Origin: Fragilaria crotonensis
Lineage: Eukaryota > Bacillariophyta > Fragilariophyceae > Fragilariales > Fragilariaceae
Length of the DNA: 57,948 bases
Direction: 5' to 3'
Assembly: GCA_022925895.1 (NCBI GenBank)
Contig: JAKSYS010000391.1
Span: 1 to 57,948 of the forward strand
Every line of letters begins with the position of its first letter. The stretch's first letter is position 1. The position numbers were made by a program, and so were the translations under genes. This document shows, piece by piece, positions 11,270-20,603 of this stretch. The notes under the pieces were generated by a model. That model saw only the letters and a list, made by a program, of their open reading frames with translations. It did no database searches and was not told the DNA's origin.

Positions 11270-13430
11270 GAGTCTATAACTGTCTGATGAGCTTTGTCAA
11301 GAATGCCACCGGACCGTGTGTTGTGCAATCGGATTGTGTCTGTTTGTCAACCTGTTGCGTTTCAAAAGCATGATATGCCATTAAAGACTGTCGCGCTTGT
11401 CGTGCCAATTTCCTTATTCTCACCTTTGTGATCACATCCTCCAACAGACAATGGTAAAGAGTCATCATGTTTCTGTAAGCAGCCGCCTTGGCACAGGCCC
11501 AAAGGTACTCGACACCTGCACCAGCAAGCTCTGCATGGCTGGCATTTGGGCATCAGCAGAACAACAACACCAATCTCTTTAGCAATATGCTGCATCATTC
11601 CCTCCGCGTTCAAAAATCAAAGCACATTCCCAATGTATGCCGCAAACTTGTACTGTCATCAGCAACTGTACCAAGGTCATCCTTGTTCTTTTTGCCGATA
11701 AGTGGTGCGTAGCATTTCAAATTGTTCCCGTCAATAAGGCCTCATTCCCAGAACACTACTTGCAATGAGCCTTTCCTTTGCCTTCCCAACCTTACTTGAT
11801 TTGTTCAAAGTTTTCGTTTTGGCAATTTGATTTTGTTTGCAAAGCACAACTAATTCCCTTTGTTCTTTCCTTTTGAATTGATTCCCCTTCCTTTCAGGCT
11901 GATCTGGTACCATCTTGTGAGTCATGAGACCATTCTGGATGCACAGGTTCCTCAGCTGCTGTAAGTATTTCTCTGCAGGCAAATCCTTGAAACAGTTCTC
12001 TCGAAAGTTGAAGAATGAGGTCCGTAGCTGCAAGCAAGCTTTACATCTGTGCGTGTCCCATGGTGCTTGTCATAGCAAGAGTCTTCTTTCTCCGCATCTG
12101 ACATCCAGGAAGGACTAATGTCCGATCCTGGGAGAAAGACAAGAGATTGAATGCCTCTGGGTTGAAGGATGTGAGGAAAGTGACCGAGAAAGCCTTGTTC
12201 TTGTTGAATTAGTGTGTCCCGCATCAACACAGCTTTCGGTCCGCCAAATGCCTTATTCATTCAGTGTTTATTCAGGCCATCAGGTCTTTGTCTTACATGA
12301 CCGGCACTGTGATCAAACAAGAAAACAAAATCAAACTCTGAATGCATGACCTTCATGACATCAACCGCGTCCTTGAATTGCAGAACCATATTGTTGTTTG
12401 TCCAGTACTCCTCTCGGTTTTCCCCATAATGAACGAAAACTAGAAATACTGGCAACATACTATCCAAAAGGTCAGCGGCTTCCTGTCACCATCGCCTTTC
12501 AGGTTCCCTTCAGCTAGAATCTTGGGGCTGATCTCTCGGATCAGTCCATGTTCTTGATGTATGAATGTTGAGATCATTGTACCGGTCCCCTCATCTTTCG
12601 GAAGCAGTGGTCGTTCTCCATTTGGACCGACCCACATTTTCATTAGAAACAAGAACTCCTTAAAAATAACCTCCTCTTGACCAACAAAGATTATAGCTCT
12701 CAAAAAGGAAGTAAACTGTGTTGCTTATCAAAAATATTGGCTGCATCGACACGGTATTCAACCATGTCAATACCGTCATCGCTCTGTTTTGTAGCCAAAG
12801 CCACTGTCTGCGGTAATGTTGTCATGCAATACTCCAAGAGCATTGGACTCTTCCAGTGTTACTTGTATCCATCAATGGGCACGTCCTTCATAGGCAAGGT
12901 ACTTTTCGTGAAAATAGGATGGTAGCTACACTATCGTTTCAGGTTGTTCGTGACCATCAATGATGTAGTGCTTTTCTTGCTTTTTGTAGCAGAGTCCACA
13001 AGCATGTAGCATCCATCTTGCCAATGTTGGTACCTTGACAGACCATACAATGGTAGAAAAGATGCTTTGTTAGTAGGAGGCTGTGGTACTACTTTGTCAG
13101 CAGTTACTCCTAGAACAAACCCGACGAGGCCTCTCGCTTCAACATCAACTTTGGTGTCAGTTCTTGATGCACATATTCAAGCACTACTCAAAGAAGATCT
13201 TTAAACTTCTTGAATGCAGCATCAGGGTTCTTGGCAAAAAAAGCAGGATACAAAGTCTACGGCTCTGGCATTTTGTAGTAGACGTAGCGATTCCGAGCAA
13301 ACTTTCTATGCCAAAGTCTCAGTGTTTCAAAATCACTCCAACATTGTTCATAGCTTCAATTGCATATTTGTGCTATCTGACGCGAGCAATAAGAAAGGCC
13401 GCAGGAGAGGCAGAGAGACTCACTGTCGGC
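11270..13430 (-). pseudogene. Decayed DDE-like transposase gene
   Basis: Read on the minus strand, protein-like segments run in order but over changing frames. Near 13010-12930 there is YIIDGHEQPETIV followed by FHEKYLAYEGR and WIQ. At 12467-12261 there is YGENREEYWTNNNMV and FVFLFDHSAGH followed by DGLN. At 12260-11952 there is FGGPKAVLMRDTLI and QSLVFLPGSD. This order recalls a DDE-type transposase-like family known from fungi and algae, with its DGHE and FDHS.GH signatures; the assignment is from memory of those signatures. Several stops and frame changes show it is dead. No terminal inverted repeats were found around it. Confidence 0.5.
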
Positions 13431-14587
13431 TGAATACGTCTGAAGGAGCATTTGGATCCCAGCACTGCACCTGCAAATTGGACCACTACAGTAGCGAATT
13501 AACCACCGTACTTTTTCTGTAACATCATCGTGTACGGTGGTAACTGATAGGGTTCGGGTTAACGGAACCTGTCGGCGCGCAGGTTGGCATAAGGTTCGGG
13601 TTAAGAACCAGGACCGTTACGGGGTACGCCCCCAGTAGGTAAGTGTCTGGTACGACACTGACTACTGCTTAATGTATCTGTATACGGTACAGCAATACAA
13701 TGCTGTCTACCACTACGGATAACGATACGTGTACTATCTGTCATCCTATTGCTACATAAATGTGCAAGAGACTGCTGACTAGTAGAAATATTGCTTTGGT
13801 CATAGTGGGCACTGTCTAATAGTTTATCGTTATGTACAGTAACAATAGACTCAGACGTGCACGGACTACAGTATGGCCGGGCAGAGGAAGTGATGTACAA
13901 GAAGTACTGATGTACTGATTGCGGTGTTGTGTGCTGTCATTATAGTGAGTACCGTCGTACTGACTACTGATATATGTACAGTATGGTGAGGTTGACAATT
14001 TGACGACCGGCGGTAAAAATTCGTCATGGTCAATTTCATTCATGTTGTGCAAATATATGCAGTATTCACAGAAAAGGTAAGTGGCACTAAAAATGAATTA
14101 TTTCGACAATTGTGAGAAGAGTGAGGAGCGACACGAGGTGAGAGGTCTGATAGATGGGGAGTGTTCCTTGGAACAATAAGGAACACTCCTCGTTTCGCGG
14201 AGACGTTGTTTCGTGTCGCGGCGTGGTCGTCGGTATACGAGGCGTTGAGCCTCATTTGAAAATGAGTGTTCAATCTGATGGGATGAGATGAACATGAACT
14301 GGAGCATGGATGTATTGTTTTACTGTGCACACAGGCGACAGTAATTAGGATCGGGATAGATGTAAAAATATGAAGGGCGATACTGGAAGTCTGTCAGTAA
14401 CTTTCTACGTGGCAAAGTTTACTACTGGATTAGGTGTTTTAACACGGAGTGGTTTTTTCAAAGTGGTTCTTCGGTGGTTTTTGGTCAGACTAAAAACCAT
14501 TTTGAAATCGAAAGTGGTTTTTGCCATCTCTGGAATCTGGGTGTCCCAATTTCGAGCCGATCGAGCTTTTTCGAATGAATCGACTTA
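13431..14587. other. Gene-free stretch with hairpins
   Basis: No convincing coding region. 13540-13640 has a repeated GGTTCGGGTTAA-type motif. 14128-14275 contains several nested perfect stems, listed separately. Confidence 0.5.
14128..14219. repeat. Nested inverted repeats (hairpin-forming)
   Basis: The outer arms are 14128-14136 and 14211-14219 (GCGACACGA and its complement). The inner arms are 14159-14169 and 14178-14188 (GAGTGTTCCTT and its complement) with an 8-base loop. Further short stems follow at 14234-14275. This could be a small transposon relic or a structured RNA; no promoter signal was identified. Confidence 0.6.
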
Positions 14588-15370
14588 GGCCGGTGCTTGC
14601 AGCGAACGAAACGTTTTCAGCAGAACGGACGTCCCGTACTGTTCTGTGAAAACGTGAAATATGGTCCTTACAGGCATACTCCCTAGAAATAACCACAAAA
14701 CCGCAGAATCGGAGAGCATTTTATATATACTATTTTGACATGTATAAGTGTAAGAGAAATCAGGCGTTGAATGTAGTTGCGTTAAAAATGTACTGAAGGT
14801 ATCATGTGGATCAGTCGTCTCGTTTGTCGCTTGTCACGTCGTTCGTCGAACAAATTTGTCGCCATGAGCAAATGGGCCAAAAAACCGCAAGAAGCACTCG
14901 ACAGACATGCCGCGCGGCTCGTGAAAGAAAGGCAGGCGCTTGTTTTGTTTGGATGCAACGATTCGCCGTCTCGGATCAAACGACGAGCTTCTCTATCGGA
15001 TGCGGTTATCGGTGACAATCAGATGAGTTCCGAAGACAAGAATAGCCGCCTGGCCGCGCACCGCAACTCGCATTGTACTCCATTGGCACAGCGTACTGTA
15101 GTACCACACCGTCCCATGCCTGGTCCCATTTAGTCCGAGTTCTAATTACGTAGTAGCACTTCATACACAAACTCGGTTGTTGCGTTTCGTGCGAACCCGG
15201 CTTTCACACAGAACGCCCGCGGCGTTCGGTGGTTTCGATCAAAAGTACCCGGATTTCCGAAACGCTCGCGCCATTCGGGGGCAGTTTTGGGGGCTGTAAG
15301 GACCATTTTTCCCCAGAATAGACGCGGCGTTCTGTTTTGCGGGACGTTTCGTTCGCTGCAAGCACCGGCC
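14588..15370. mobile_element. PIF/Harbinger-like TIR element (non-autonomous)
   Basis: The ends are 27-bp perfect inverted repeats starting GGCCGGTGCTTGCAGCGAAC. Imperfect similarity extends to about 86 bp, including a shared ATGGTCCTTACAG segment. The element is flanked on both sides by TTA (14585-14587 and 15371-15373). A 3-bp TWA target duplication and GG/CC ends fit the PIF/Harbinger superfamily. The 783-bp body is too short for a transposase. It holds one open frame of 109 codons at 14804-15133 (plus strand) with a basic central part (SKWAKKPQEALDRHAARLVK) that was not recognised. It is most likely a MITE-like derivative mobilised in trans. Confidence 0.75.
14804..15133 (+). CDS. Small open frame inside the Harbinger-like element
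   Basis: A 109-codon frame runs from ATG 14804 and occupies the centre of the TIR element. The product would be basic, with an amphipathic stretch in residues 20-50 and a Ser/Asn-rich tail. It does not resemble a Harbinger DDE transposase, and a Myb-like ORF2 protein could not be confirmed. It may be chance coding within a deletion derivative, a captured host fragment or a remnant of the second transposon protein. Confidence 0.25.
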   Translation: MWISRLVCRLSRRSSNKFVAMSKWAKKPQEALDRHAARLVKERQALVLFGCNDSPSRIKRRASLSDAVIGDNQMSSEDKNSRLAAHRNSHCTPLAQRTVVPHRPMPGPI

Positions 15371-15527
15371 TTATGAAATCAAAAGACTTCGCAAAACTAA
15401 CCTTGCACAATCTATGAATTACGTCGTATATGGAAAAATCGTTGACGTCTGGATAAAAACATTTTGTTTTTGTATATATCCTACTATATTATAAATTAAT
15501 TGTGTGCGTGTGTGCGTGCGTGCGTCC

Positions 15528-15711
15528 GTCTGTTACGGAGTATGACCACTCTGGGGTACTGGATCAAATGAATACTGTCTCATACTCGGAGTATGATATA
15601 TGTCATACATGCATACTGGAGTACTCCGTAAGCGATGTCGGTAAGATTTGCATATACGTAGTTGCGTCAGTGCGTGCGTCTGTTACGGAGTATGACCACT
15701 CTGGGGTACTG
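15528..15711 (+). repeat. Direct repeat pair, 34 bp, 150 bp apart
   Basis: 15528-15561 and 15678-15711 are identical (GTCTGTTACGGAGTATGACC and on). Both copies are preceded by GTGCGTGCG-like dinucleotide-rich sequence. The origin is unclear; it may be a local duplication. Confidence 0.8.
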
Positions 15712-16023
15712 CACTACTTGCGTATAGTACTGAACTGTACAAACAGTACACACAACCGTGCACAACCCATACCGTACACGTATTCCAAAAGTCCGACCAA
15801 TTGGGAGGTACCCACTAGTAGTATATAGTGTAATCTACAATCCGGCACTACAAATAGAAGCTGCAGAAATTTCAAATCGAAGGGCTCGCACAGCGGACAT
15901 GCTGGCTCCTCTATATCATTTGTACTGTTTCATACTTTATGATAGTTAGCTTTTGTGCCAGCACAGCAACGTCGCACAGCTGCCTCAGAGTTCCCATATG
16001 CATTTTGTCAAGCTACGTATCAT

Positions 16024-17304
16024 ATGAATGATAGTACTCGACAAAGAATATCCGGCGAACGCATGACCGACATCCAGATCATTGCTGATGAGCGCTGTAT
16101 TCGCGCACAAGCAGAAACAACACTAACAAAAACCAATCCGCATTCTTGCCCTCAAATGGACTGTGAAAGCAGCCTCGATAGACCGCGCATAAGTGGACCG
16201 GATACGCAACAGATGGATGGGATCTCAGAGATCCGGCCGACAGACATCATCCTTGGACGAGGTCCGGCGTTCTACAACAACCCAGGCAATATGATGTTTC
16301 GCAAGCTGTTAAAGGAACACGCGGTCCATTACAGGTACGAAGCCAGACTTAGGGAGAAGACCGAAATGATTACCCTACTGGTTTCCCAGCTTCAGGCGAA
16401 GGGATGTCGATTTCTCCACATGTCTTCGACAGGGGTCTGGATTGAGGCCCCCTCGCGCACATTGATCCAAAAGGTGGGTCATGGCCTACGCGATGCTCGA
16501 CTCGCAGTTGCTAAATCTGGTGACACCGTCACTGTGATTCCGAAGAACTCCCGTCCCTCCGTTACAAAGGAAATCCCAAGAGACTCTGTCACGCCCGTCT
16601 CACATGGAGAAGCCGAAACTAGTCAGGAAATATCGGGCAACACGAACGTGATCACAACGGACACGATGACTCCTCACTGCCATGCAACTCCAAATATGCT
16701 ACAGAAAAGTTTCAATCTTTTGATGGGTTCCACATCCGTATCTACTGTTCAACACATGCAAGGTGGGAAGATGTCAAATTTGGTGCCGACCCCAGAGACG
16801 GGACAACAACTCGTCGACACATACAAGACTTCCTTCCCCACCGAGCTGTTGGGTTTCGCTTCTCAGCAATCTCCTCACGTCGGACAAGGAGCCTCACCAG
16901 AGAAAGCAGGATTATCCTTCTTTGACCGCGAGATTGAAGAAGTTTGTGTGCCAAGGGACGGTGCTGGCCATGCATACAGCATAACGGAGCCGTGGCTAGA
17001 TCATCCCTCCTCCTCCTTTGATTTTGTCATTGAAGGTAGCCTGGAAGTGGAGCACCATTCAGAACAAAGCGAGGGCTGGCAATGCAACATGGATGATCTC
17101 TTTGGACTCCTACGTGTCTTCCCAAGTGCTGCGGCTCCACACGACGCTCATGTTGAAGGTGATGTGGATGTAATCTTGAAAATGGATGCAGGACTTGGCC
17201 GCGACGAGTCTTCTGACGACTGCCTTGTTCAATCTCAGTCTCAGCCTGTGGGATGCGCTGTCCCCGATGGACAGAGCCTTTGCCGTTTGTTTCGTAACCT
17301 TTGA
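16024..17304 (+). CDS. DUF6824-type protein
   Basis: ATG 16024 is the first Met in the frame; upstream codons in the same frame lack one. Residues about 68-155 form the conserved block: PTDIILGRGPAFYNNPGN, then MFRKLLKEHAVHYRY, a charged helix, GCRFLHMSSTGVWIE and a terminal GLRDAR. That pattern (DVILGRG..., N.P GN..FR, ... W.E) is the DUF6824 domain, expanded in diatoms and with no established biochemical function. The rest, about 270 residues, is low-complexity and Ser/Thr/Pro-rich with acidic ends, as is common in regulatory proteins. No signal peptide. Roles in nucleic-acid binding or light/nutrient response have been suggested for such families but cannot be seen here. Domain call is firm, function unknown. 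Confidence 0.8.
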   Translation: MNDSTRQRISGERMTDIQIIADERCIRAQAETTLTKTNPHSCPQMDCESSLDRPRISGPDTQQMDGISEIRPTDIILGRGPAFYNNPGNMMFRKLLKEHAVHYRYEARLREKTEMITLLVSQLQAKGCRFLHMSSTGVWIEAPSRTLIQKVGHGLRDARLAVAKSGDTVTVIPKNSRPSVTKEIPRDSVTPVSHGEAETSQEISGNTNVITTDTMTPHCHATPNMLQKSFNLLMGSTSVSTVQHMQGGKMSNLVPTPETGQQLVDTYKTSFPTELLGFASQQSPHVGQGASPEKAGLSFFDREIEEVCVPRDGAGHAYSITEPWLDHPSSSFDFVIEGSLEVEHHSEQSEGWQCNMDDLFGLLRVFPSAAAPHDAHVEGDVDVILKMDAGLGRDESSDDCLVQSQSQPVGCAVPDGQSLCRLFRNL

Positions 17305-17533
17305 TGACCTGAATAGAGAAATATTGAGAGATGAAAACTTATTGTATTCCTTCGTGCGCTCCTTTGTTTACTTTAAACATGTGGCCGTTATCAAATGGTC
17401 ACGAAATGCGAGCAATCCTAAACGCAAAATTCCCATTTTACAATATATGCAATTTCCATGTGTTCAGACCATGTGAATATTAACGTTGATGTTCGTGACA
17501 ATGCACAATATGTTTCAGAGTTTGCAGCCCCCA

Positions 17534-17929
17534 CTAGGGAGTTTCTGCGGAGCTTTTATACGAGGATTGGGTTCTCTGACTATGCGGCATTCTGAGTTTG
17601 TTAATATGTCTGTTGTGAGAGAATAAATACCCGGAATTCCTCGAGGGCGGCGGGCGTATGGGATCCGCAGGTCTGAGCCTCTCGAATGTCCCAGCGCCAC
17701 AAGCCAAGGAAGCCATTGACCTGGCTAAATAGTGTTTGTAATTGGAGAGACAGGTCCAAGATTTATGTCCCTCTGTAGGGTCAAAATGCATTCCTGAGAT
17801 GACGTACTCGGAATAGTTGCGAAAATGATCCGCGGATGGGAGCGCCAGCAGGTACTCAGGAGTGTAGTTCTCTGGAGTACTGTTGTAGGTTGGTTCAAGT
17901 TTGATGGTGCCGTATATGACGTGCTATGC
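17534..17929 (-). CDS. Candidate terminal exon, unrecognised
   Basis: On the minus strand, a pyrimidine-rich tract ending GCATAG (17930-17935) precedes a 131-codon open frame. It has protein-like composition (IYGTIKLEPTYNSTPENY, PSADHFRNYSEYVISGMHFD). It may be a last exon of the gene whose earlier exon is at 18107-18361. However, joining the best donor there (GTAATG) to this acceptor gives the other, poorer frame, so the gene model is unresolved. No family recognised. Confidence 0.3.
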
Positions 17930-18106
17930 ATGGGGCAGACAAAGAGCAAGTTCGAGCATTCTTATTGGAACGCGTTTGAAGTCGTCTCAATGCAACATTC
18001 TAATCGGATTTACCAGGTGTGGTATTGGAACAAGAGATCGCATATCATATTACACGAGTTTATACCTCGGACTGGTCTAGGGATGAGGCGCATTACTTGC
18101 TGCCAG

Positions 18107-18361
18107 GTAGAGTGGTGGCATCAAGTCGTTCTCGGAGTGCTTGCAATTCAGCATGTCCCAGCTGTAACAGATCATGCACACTTTTGGTCTGCTTCTTGTG
18201 GGGAAACAGTGTGCGCAGAAACTGCAATTCGTTGAAGGAACAAGCATCCATGGTTTGCAAGTAGTAACGAACGGTAATGGTGAGGTTGATCCGATAGGGA
18301 TCATTCGGTGCAAACTGTAAAACTTCCTCCAGCAATTGTCGATTGATTGCCCGGAGCTGCT
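18107..18361 (-). CDS. Candidate internal exon downstream of NDUFA5
   Basis: A strong acceptor (pyrimidine-rich, ending TTACTAG at 18362) opens a helical, charged frame: EQLRAINRQLLEEVLQFAPN, RYYLQTMDACSFNELQFL, LLQLGHAELQALRERLD. It ends at a possible donor, GTAATG. There is no start codon between the NDUFA5 stop and this acceptor, so its upstream exon would have to be the NDUFA5 transcript (alternative splicing) or one not recognised. The helical pattern is vaguely LYR-protein-like, but the LYR motif itself is absent. Treat it as a coding candidate only. Confidence 0.35.
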
Positions 18362-18486
18362 CCTAGTAAGAGTTAGAGTGAAATGAAATGGAGAGGAAAG
18401 AAGAACAAAAGCAAATTAAATGTGAGAAAAAAGTTGGACGGAGAATTTTACTGGTTCCTTATACAATGCGGACAATTTTTCCGTTT

Positions 18487-19222
18487 CTATTCCTTGCGCT
18501 TCAACTCAATGGGTGTCTCCTCCCAGGTGACGCCGTCGGCATCTTTCGTAGGATCTGGATTGTCTTCCATCGGCACGGGCTCTTGTGGGATGCGCTCCCA
18601 CCAGCGAGCCTTCAGAATCATTTGCAGCACCTCCATTTCATCATCGGCTTGTTCTACCAGTTCTTCTACTTGTCCGCAATTGCACAATTCCTCCACCATT
18701 TCTGGATCGTCAGGGTGGTCCAAACATGCCTTGATGCGGTAGCGACACATTTTCTCAACGACAATACGGTACTGATAGGTTTCGGGCATGTCTGAGGCTG
18801 CCATAGTGTCCAATAAGAGTTGGTATTTGCTCACCATTTTGGGAACTGCGTCGTAATCCACGGCCAAACCAGTCTTGGGAGGAAGAGAGACAACAAGAAT
18901 GGCATCATCAGAAGAAGTACGCGAAGCTGCAAGATCGCGGTCGTCGTCAAGTACCGGTACTGGATCAGCAAACTTTCATTCGAGTACTGTGCGACAGTAA
19001 CCTGTACATTGGACATGTACTAGAAGTGTACTACAGTACTGGAGTACTCGCAAACGAATCCAACGAAGGGCAACTCACCAATCCAGTCGAAGTTTTGGCC
19101 TTGCCTTTTCCCAACACCCAATCTTGTGTGGAAAAGAACGCCACAGGAGGGCCTCGCAAGGCGGTACGTGCTCTGGGAGCCGCAACTTGACGAACTACGC
19201 GCAAGAGAGAGCGAGACAGCAT
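18487..19222 (-). CDS. NDUFA5: NADH dehydrogenase (complex I) alpha subcomplex subunit 5
   Basis: Two exons are joined by a 205-bp intron: 19222-19079 (48 codons from ATG) and 18873-18487, with donor GTGAGT and acceptor CCAAG, phase 0. The product is 176 aa. Exon 1 encodes an Arg-rich, Ser-rich presequence ([20 protein letters not shown]) expected for mitochondrial import. The splice creates [16 protein letters not shown], which matches the conserved TTGLxGLAV start of the family. The later block [14 protein letters not shown]...ARWWERIP is the family signature. NDUFA5 is an accessory subunit of the complex I matrix arm. A repeated ACTGG(A/T)TTG sits at both splice edges, so exact phase is worth confirming by cDNA. 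Divergent from the tautomerase-like gene, with 476 bp between start codons. Confidence 0.9.
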
Positions 19223-19698
19223 GGTGGTTGTTGTTGTGTCAACAAGGTCGTTCGTTGTTGTCACTGATGCTGTGTGTCTATTTGTGTGTCAGTGGTAAAA
19301 AAGTGACGAGGTGTTCGACGTATTCTTTGCCTGTGCCAGCTCGTGGCCCCTTCGGCAGAACCACCCCGCATCGTCGTACTTGTTCACAACGTATACTGTC
19401 ACGGGTCTTTTGACAACTCGACCAGTAACATGTACCCATACCTATGTACAGTACAGTCCGTAGCAAGCGAAGCACGACCTCGTATATACGGAACCCTATG
19501 TAATACGTCATGATGTTCTGGATGGGGATCTTTCGCGTTGTTGTGACGGTGGATTAGATAGGATCCGAGATGATCACCTCATGCGTTGTTGGATTTGCAC
19601 TGTGGGTGCGACCATATCCATTTCGATAGAATCACAAACCATTTGTCAGCTAATTACTCCAGCTCCAACGAGCGTCTTCACACTTTGTATTGACTAAC
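19223..19698. promoter_or_regulatory. Divergent intergenic region, shared promoter candidate
   Basis: 476 bp separate the start codons of the NDUFA5 (minus) and tautomerase-like (plus) genes. It must hold both promoters. No canonical TATA box was identified with confidence. Confidence 0.4.
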
Positions 19699-20114
19699 AT
19701 GCCTCTCGTCAAGATCTTTGCCAAGCACACGCTTCAAAAGCCAATTCCTTTGGCGGCATTACAATCCAAACTTTGCAGCATATGGGGGACCAAACCAGAT
19801 ACGACCAAGTTGATGCTGCAGAGGGTTGATGATTGGACGGATGAATCCTTCGCTGAAGATGTCTATGGTACGTTCAAAGGTTGCACAACTCGACTACACC
19901 TATATTCTGACACTGACATGATTGCAATTGCATCTGGTTGGTTGCAGTTGACATTCGTGCCAAGGGAACGGAGGAAAGAACACGAGAGTATGTATTGGAT
20001 GGTATGAAGCGAGTTCAGGAGGCGTTCCAGCAGGAGAATTTGATTGCCAATATCCGATTAGAAACCTACGAAGGGCCTCGATACTTCCATTTGCCTCCGA
20101 CCGTGTCAAAGTAG
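19699..20114 (+). CDS. Tautomerase-superfamily-like protein
   Basis: There are two exons, 19699-19867 and 19948-20114, with an 80-bp intron (donor GTACGT, acceptor TTGCAG, phase 1). The product is 111 aa. The first residues MPLVKIFAKH place Pro directly after Met, as in tautomerases, where the N-terminal Pro is the catalytic base after Met removal. Beta-strand, amphipathic helix (AALQSKLCSIWG), strand (KLMLQRVDDW) fits one beta-alpha-beta half. Exon 2 adds VDIRAKGTEERTREYVLDGM and continues to PPTVSK. Without the splice the frame ends in unrelated codons, so the intron is well supported. The substrate is not predictable; MIF-like or 4-oxalocrotonate-tautomerase-like assignments are both open. 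Confidence 0.65.
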
Positions 20115-20603
20115 CCCACCTCAACTCCAATAAATGTGACGGCTGATTCTAATTTGCACATTAGTCTTAGAATAAGCATATGCTGGTGCAACACGTTAGC
20201 GAACTCGATGCTTCGACAAGCAAAGTCAGCCATCCTGGAGGTTTGGTCCACCAACATGTAGATTCCATAGTTTACTTCGGAACCATTGAAGTCGTCTCTC
20301 CACCAATGTTCACGACTATTGGCAGCTCGCATACGTGCATATACTGTTTCCTGAGAACCTTTGCGGAGTTATATCATAGAGTCTCAGCGTACCATGTAAT
20401 TTCGTGGGGGGATCATCTGAGGACAGTTCTGATACGGCTACATAGCACATGACGGTCGGCTGAAGCTAAACCCTGAAGCCACTTCAATACACTTACCTAC
20501 CTCTACAACCCACTAGTTTCATTGCTTCAAGTTAAGTACGGACGCTTAAATGTTATAAACCGCCAGTTAAGGGTTGCCAGTGGTCATTCAAACCAACGCA
20601 TCC
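20115..20603. other. Gene-free stretch
   Basis: This is the common 3' region between the tautomerase-like gene (plus) and the secreted propeller protein (minus), which converge on it. Nothing else was supported. Confidence 0.5.

Noticed and set aside
13540-13640. GGTTCGGGTTAA motifs resembling telomere repeats
   Set aside because: Only two or three scattered copies; no tandem array.
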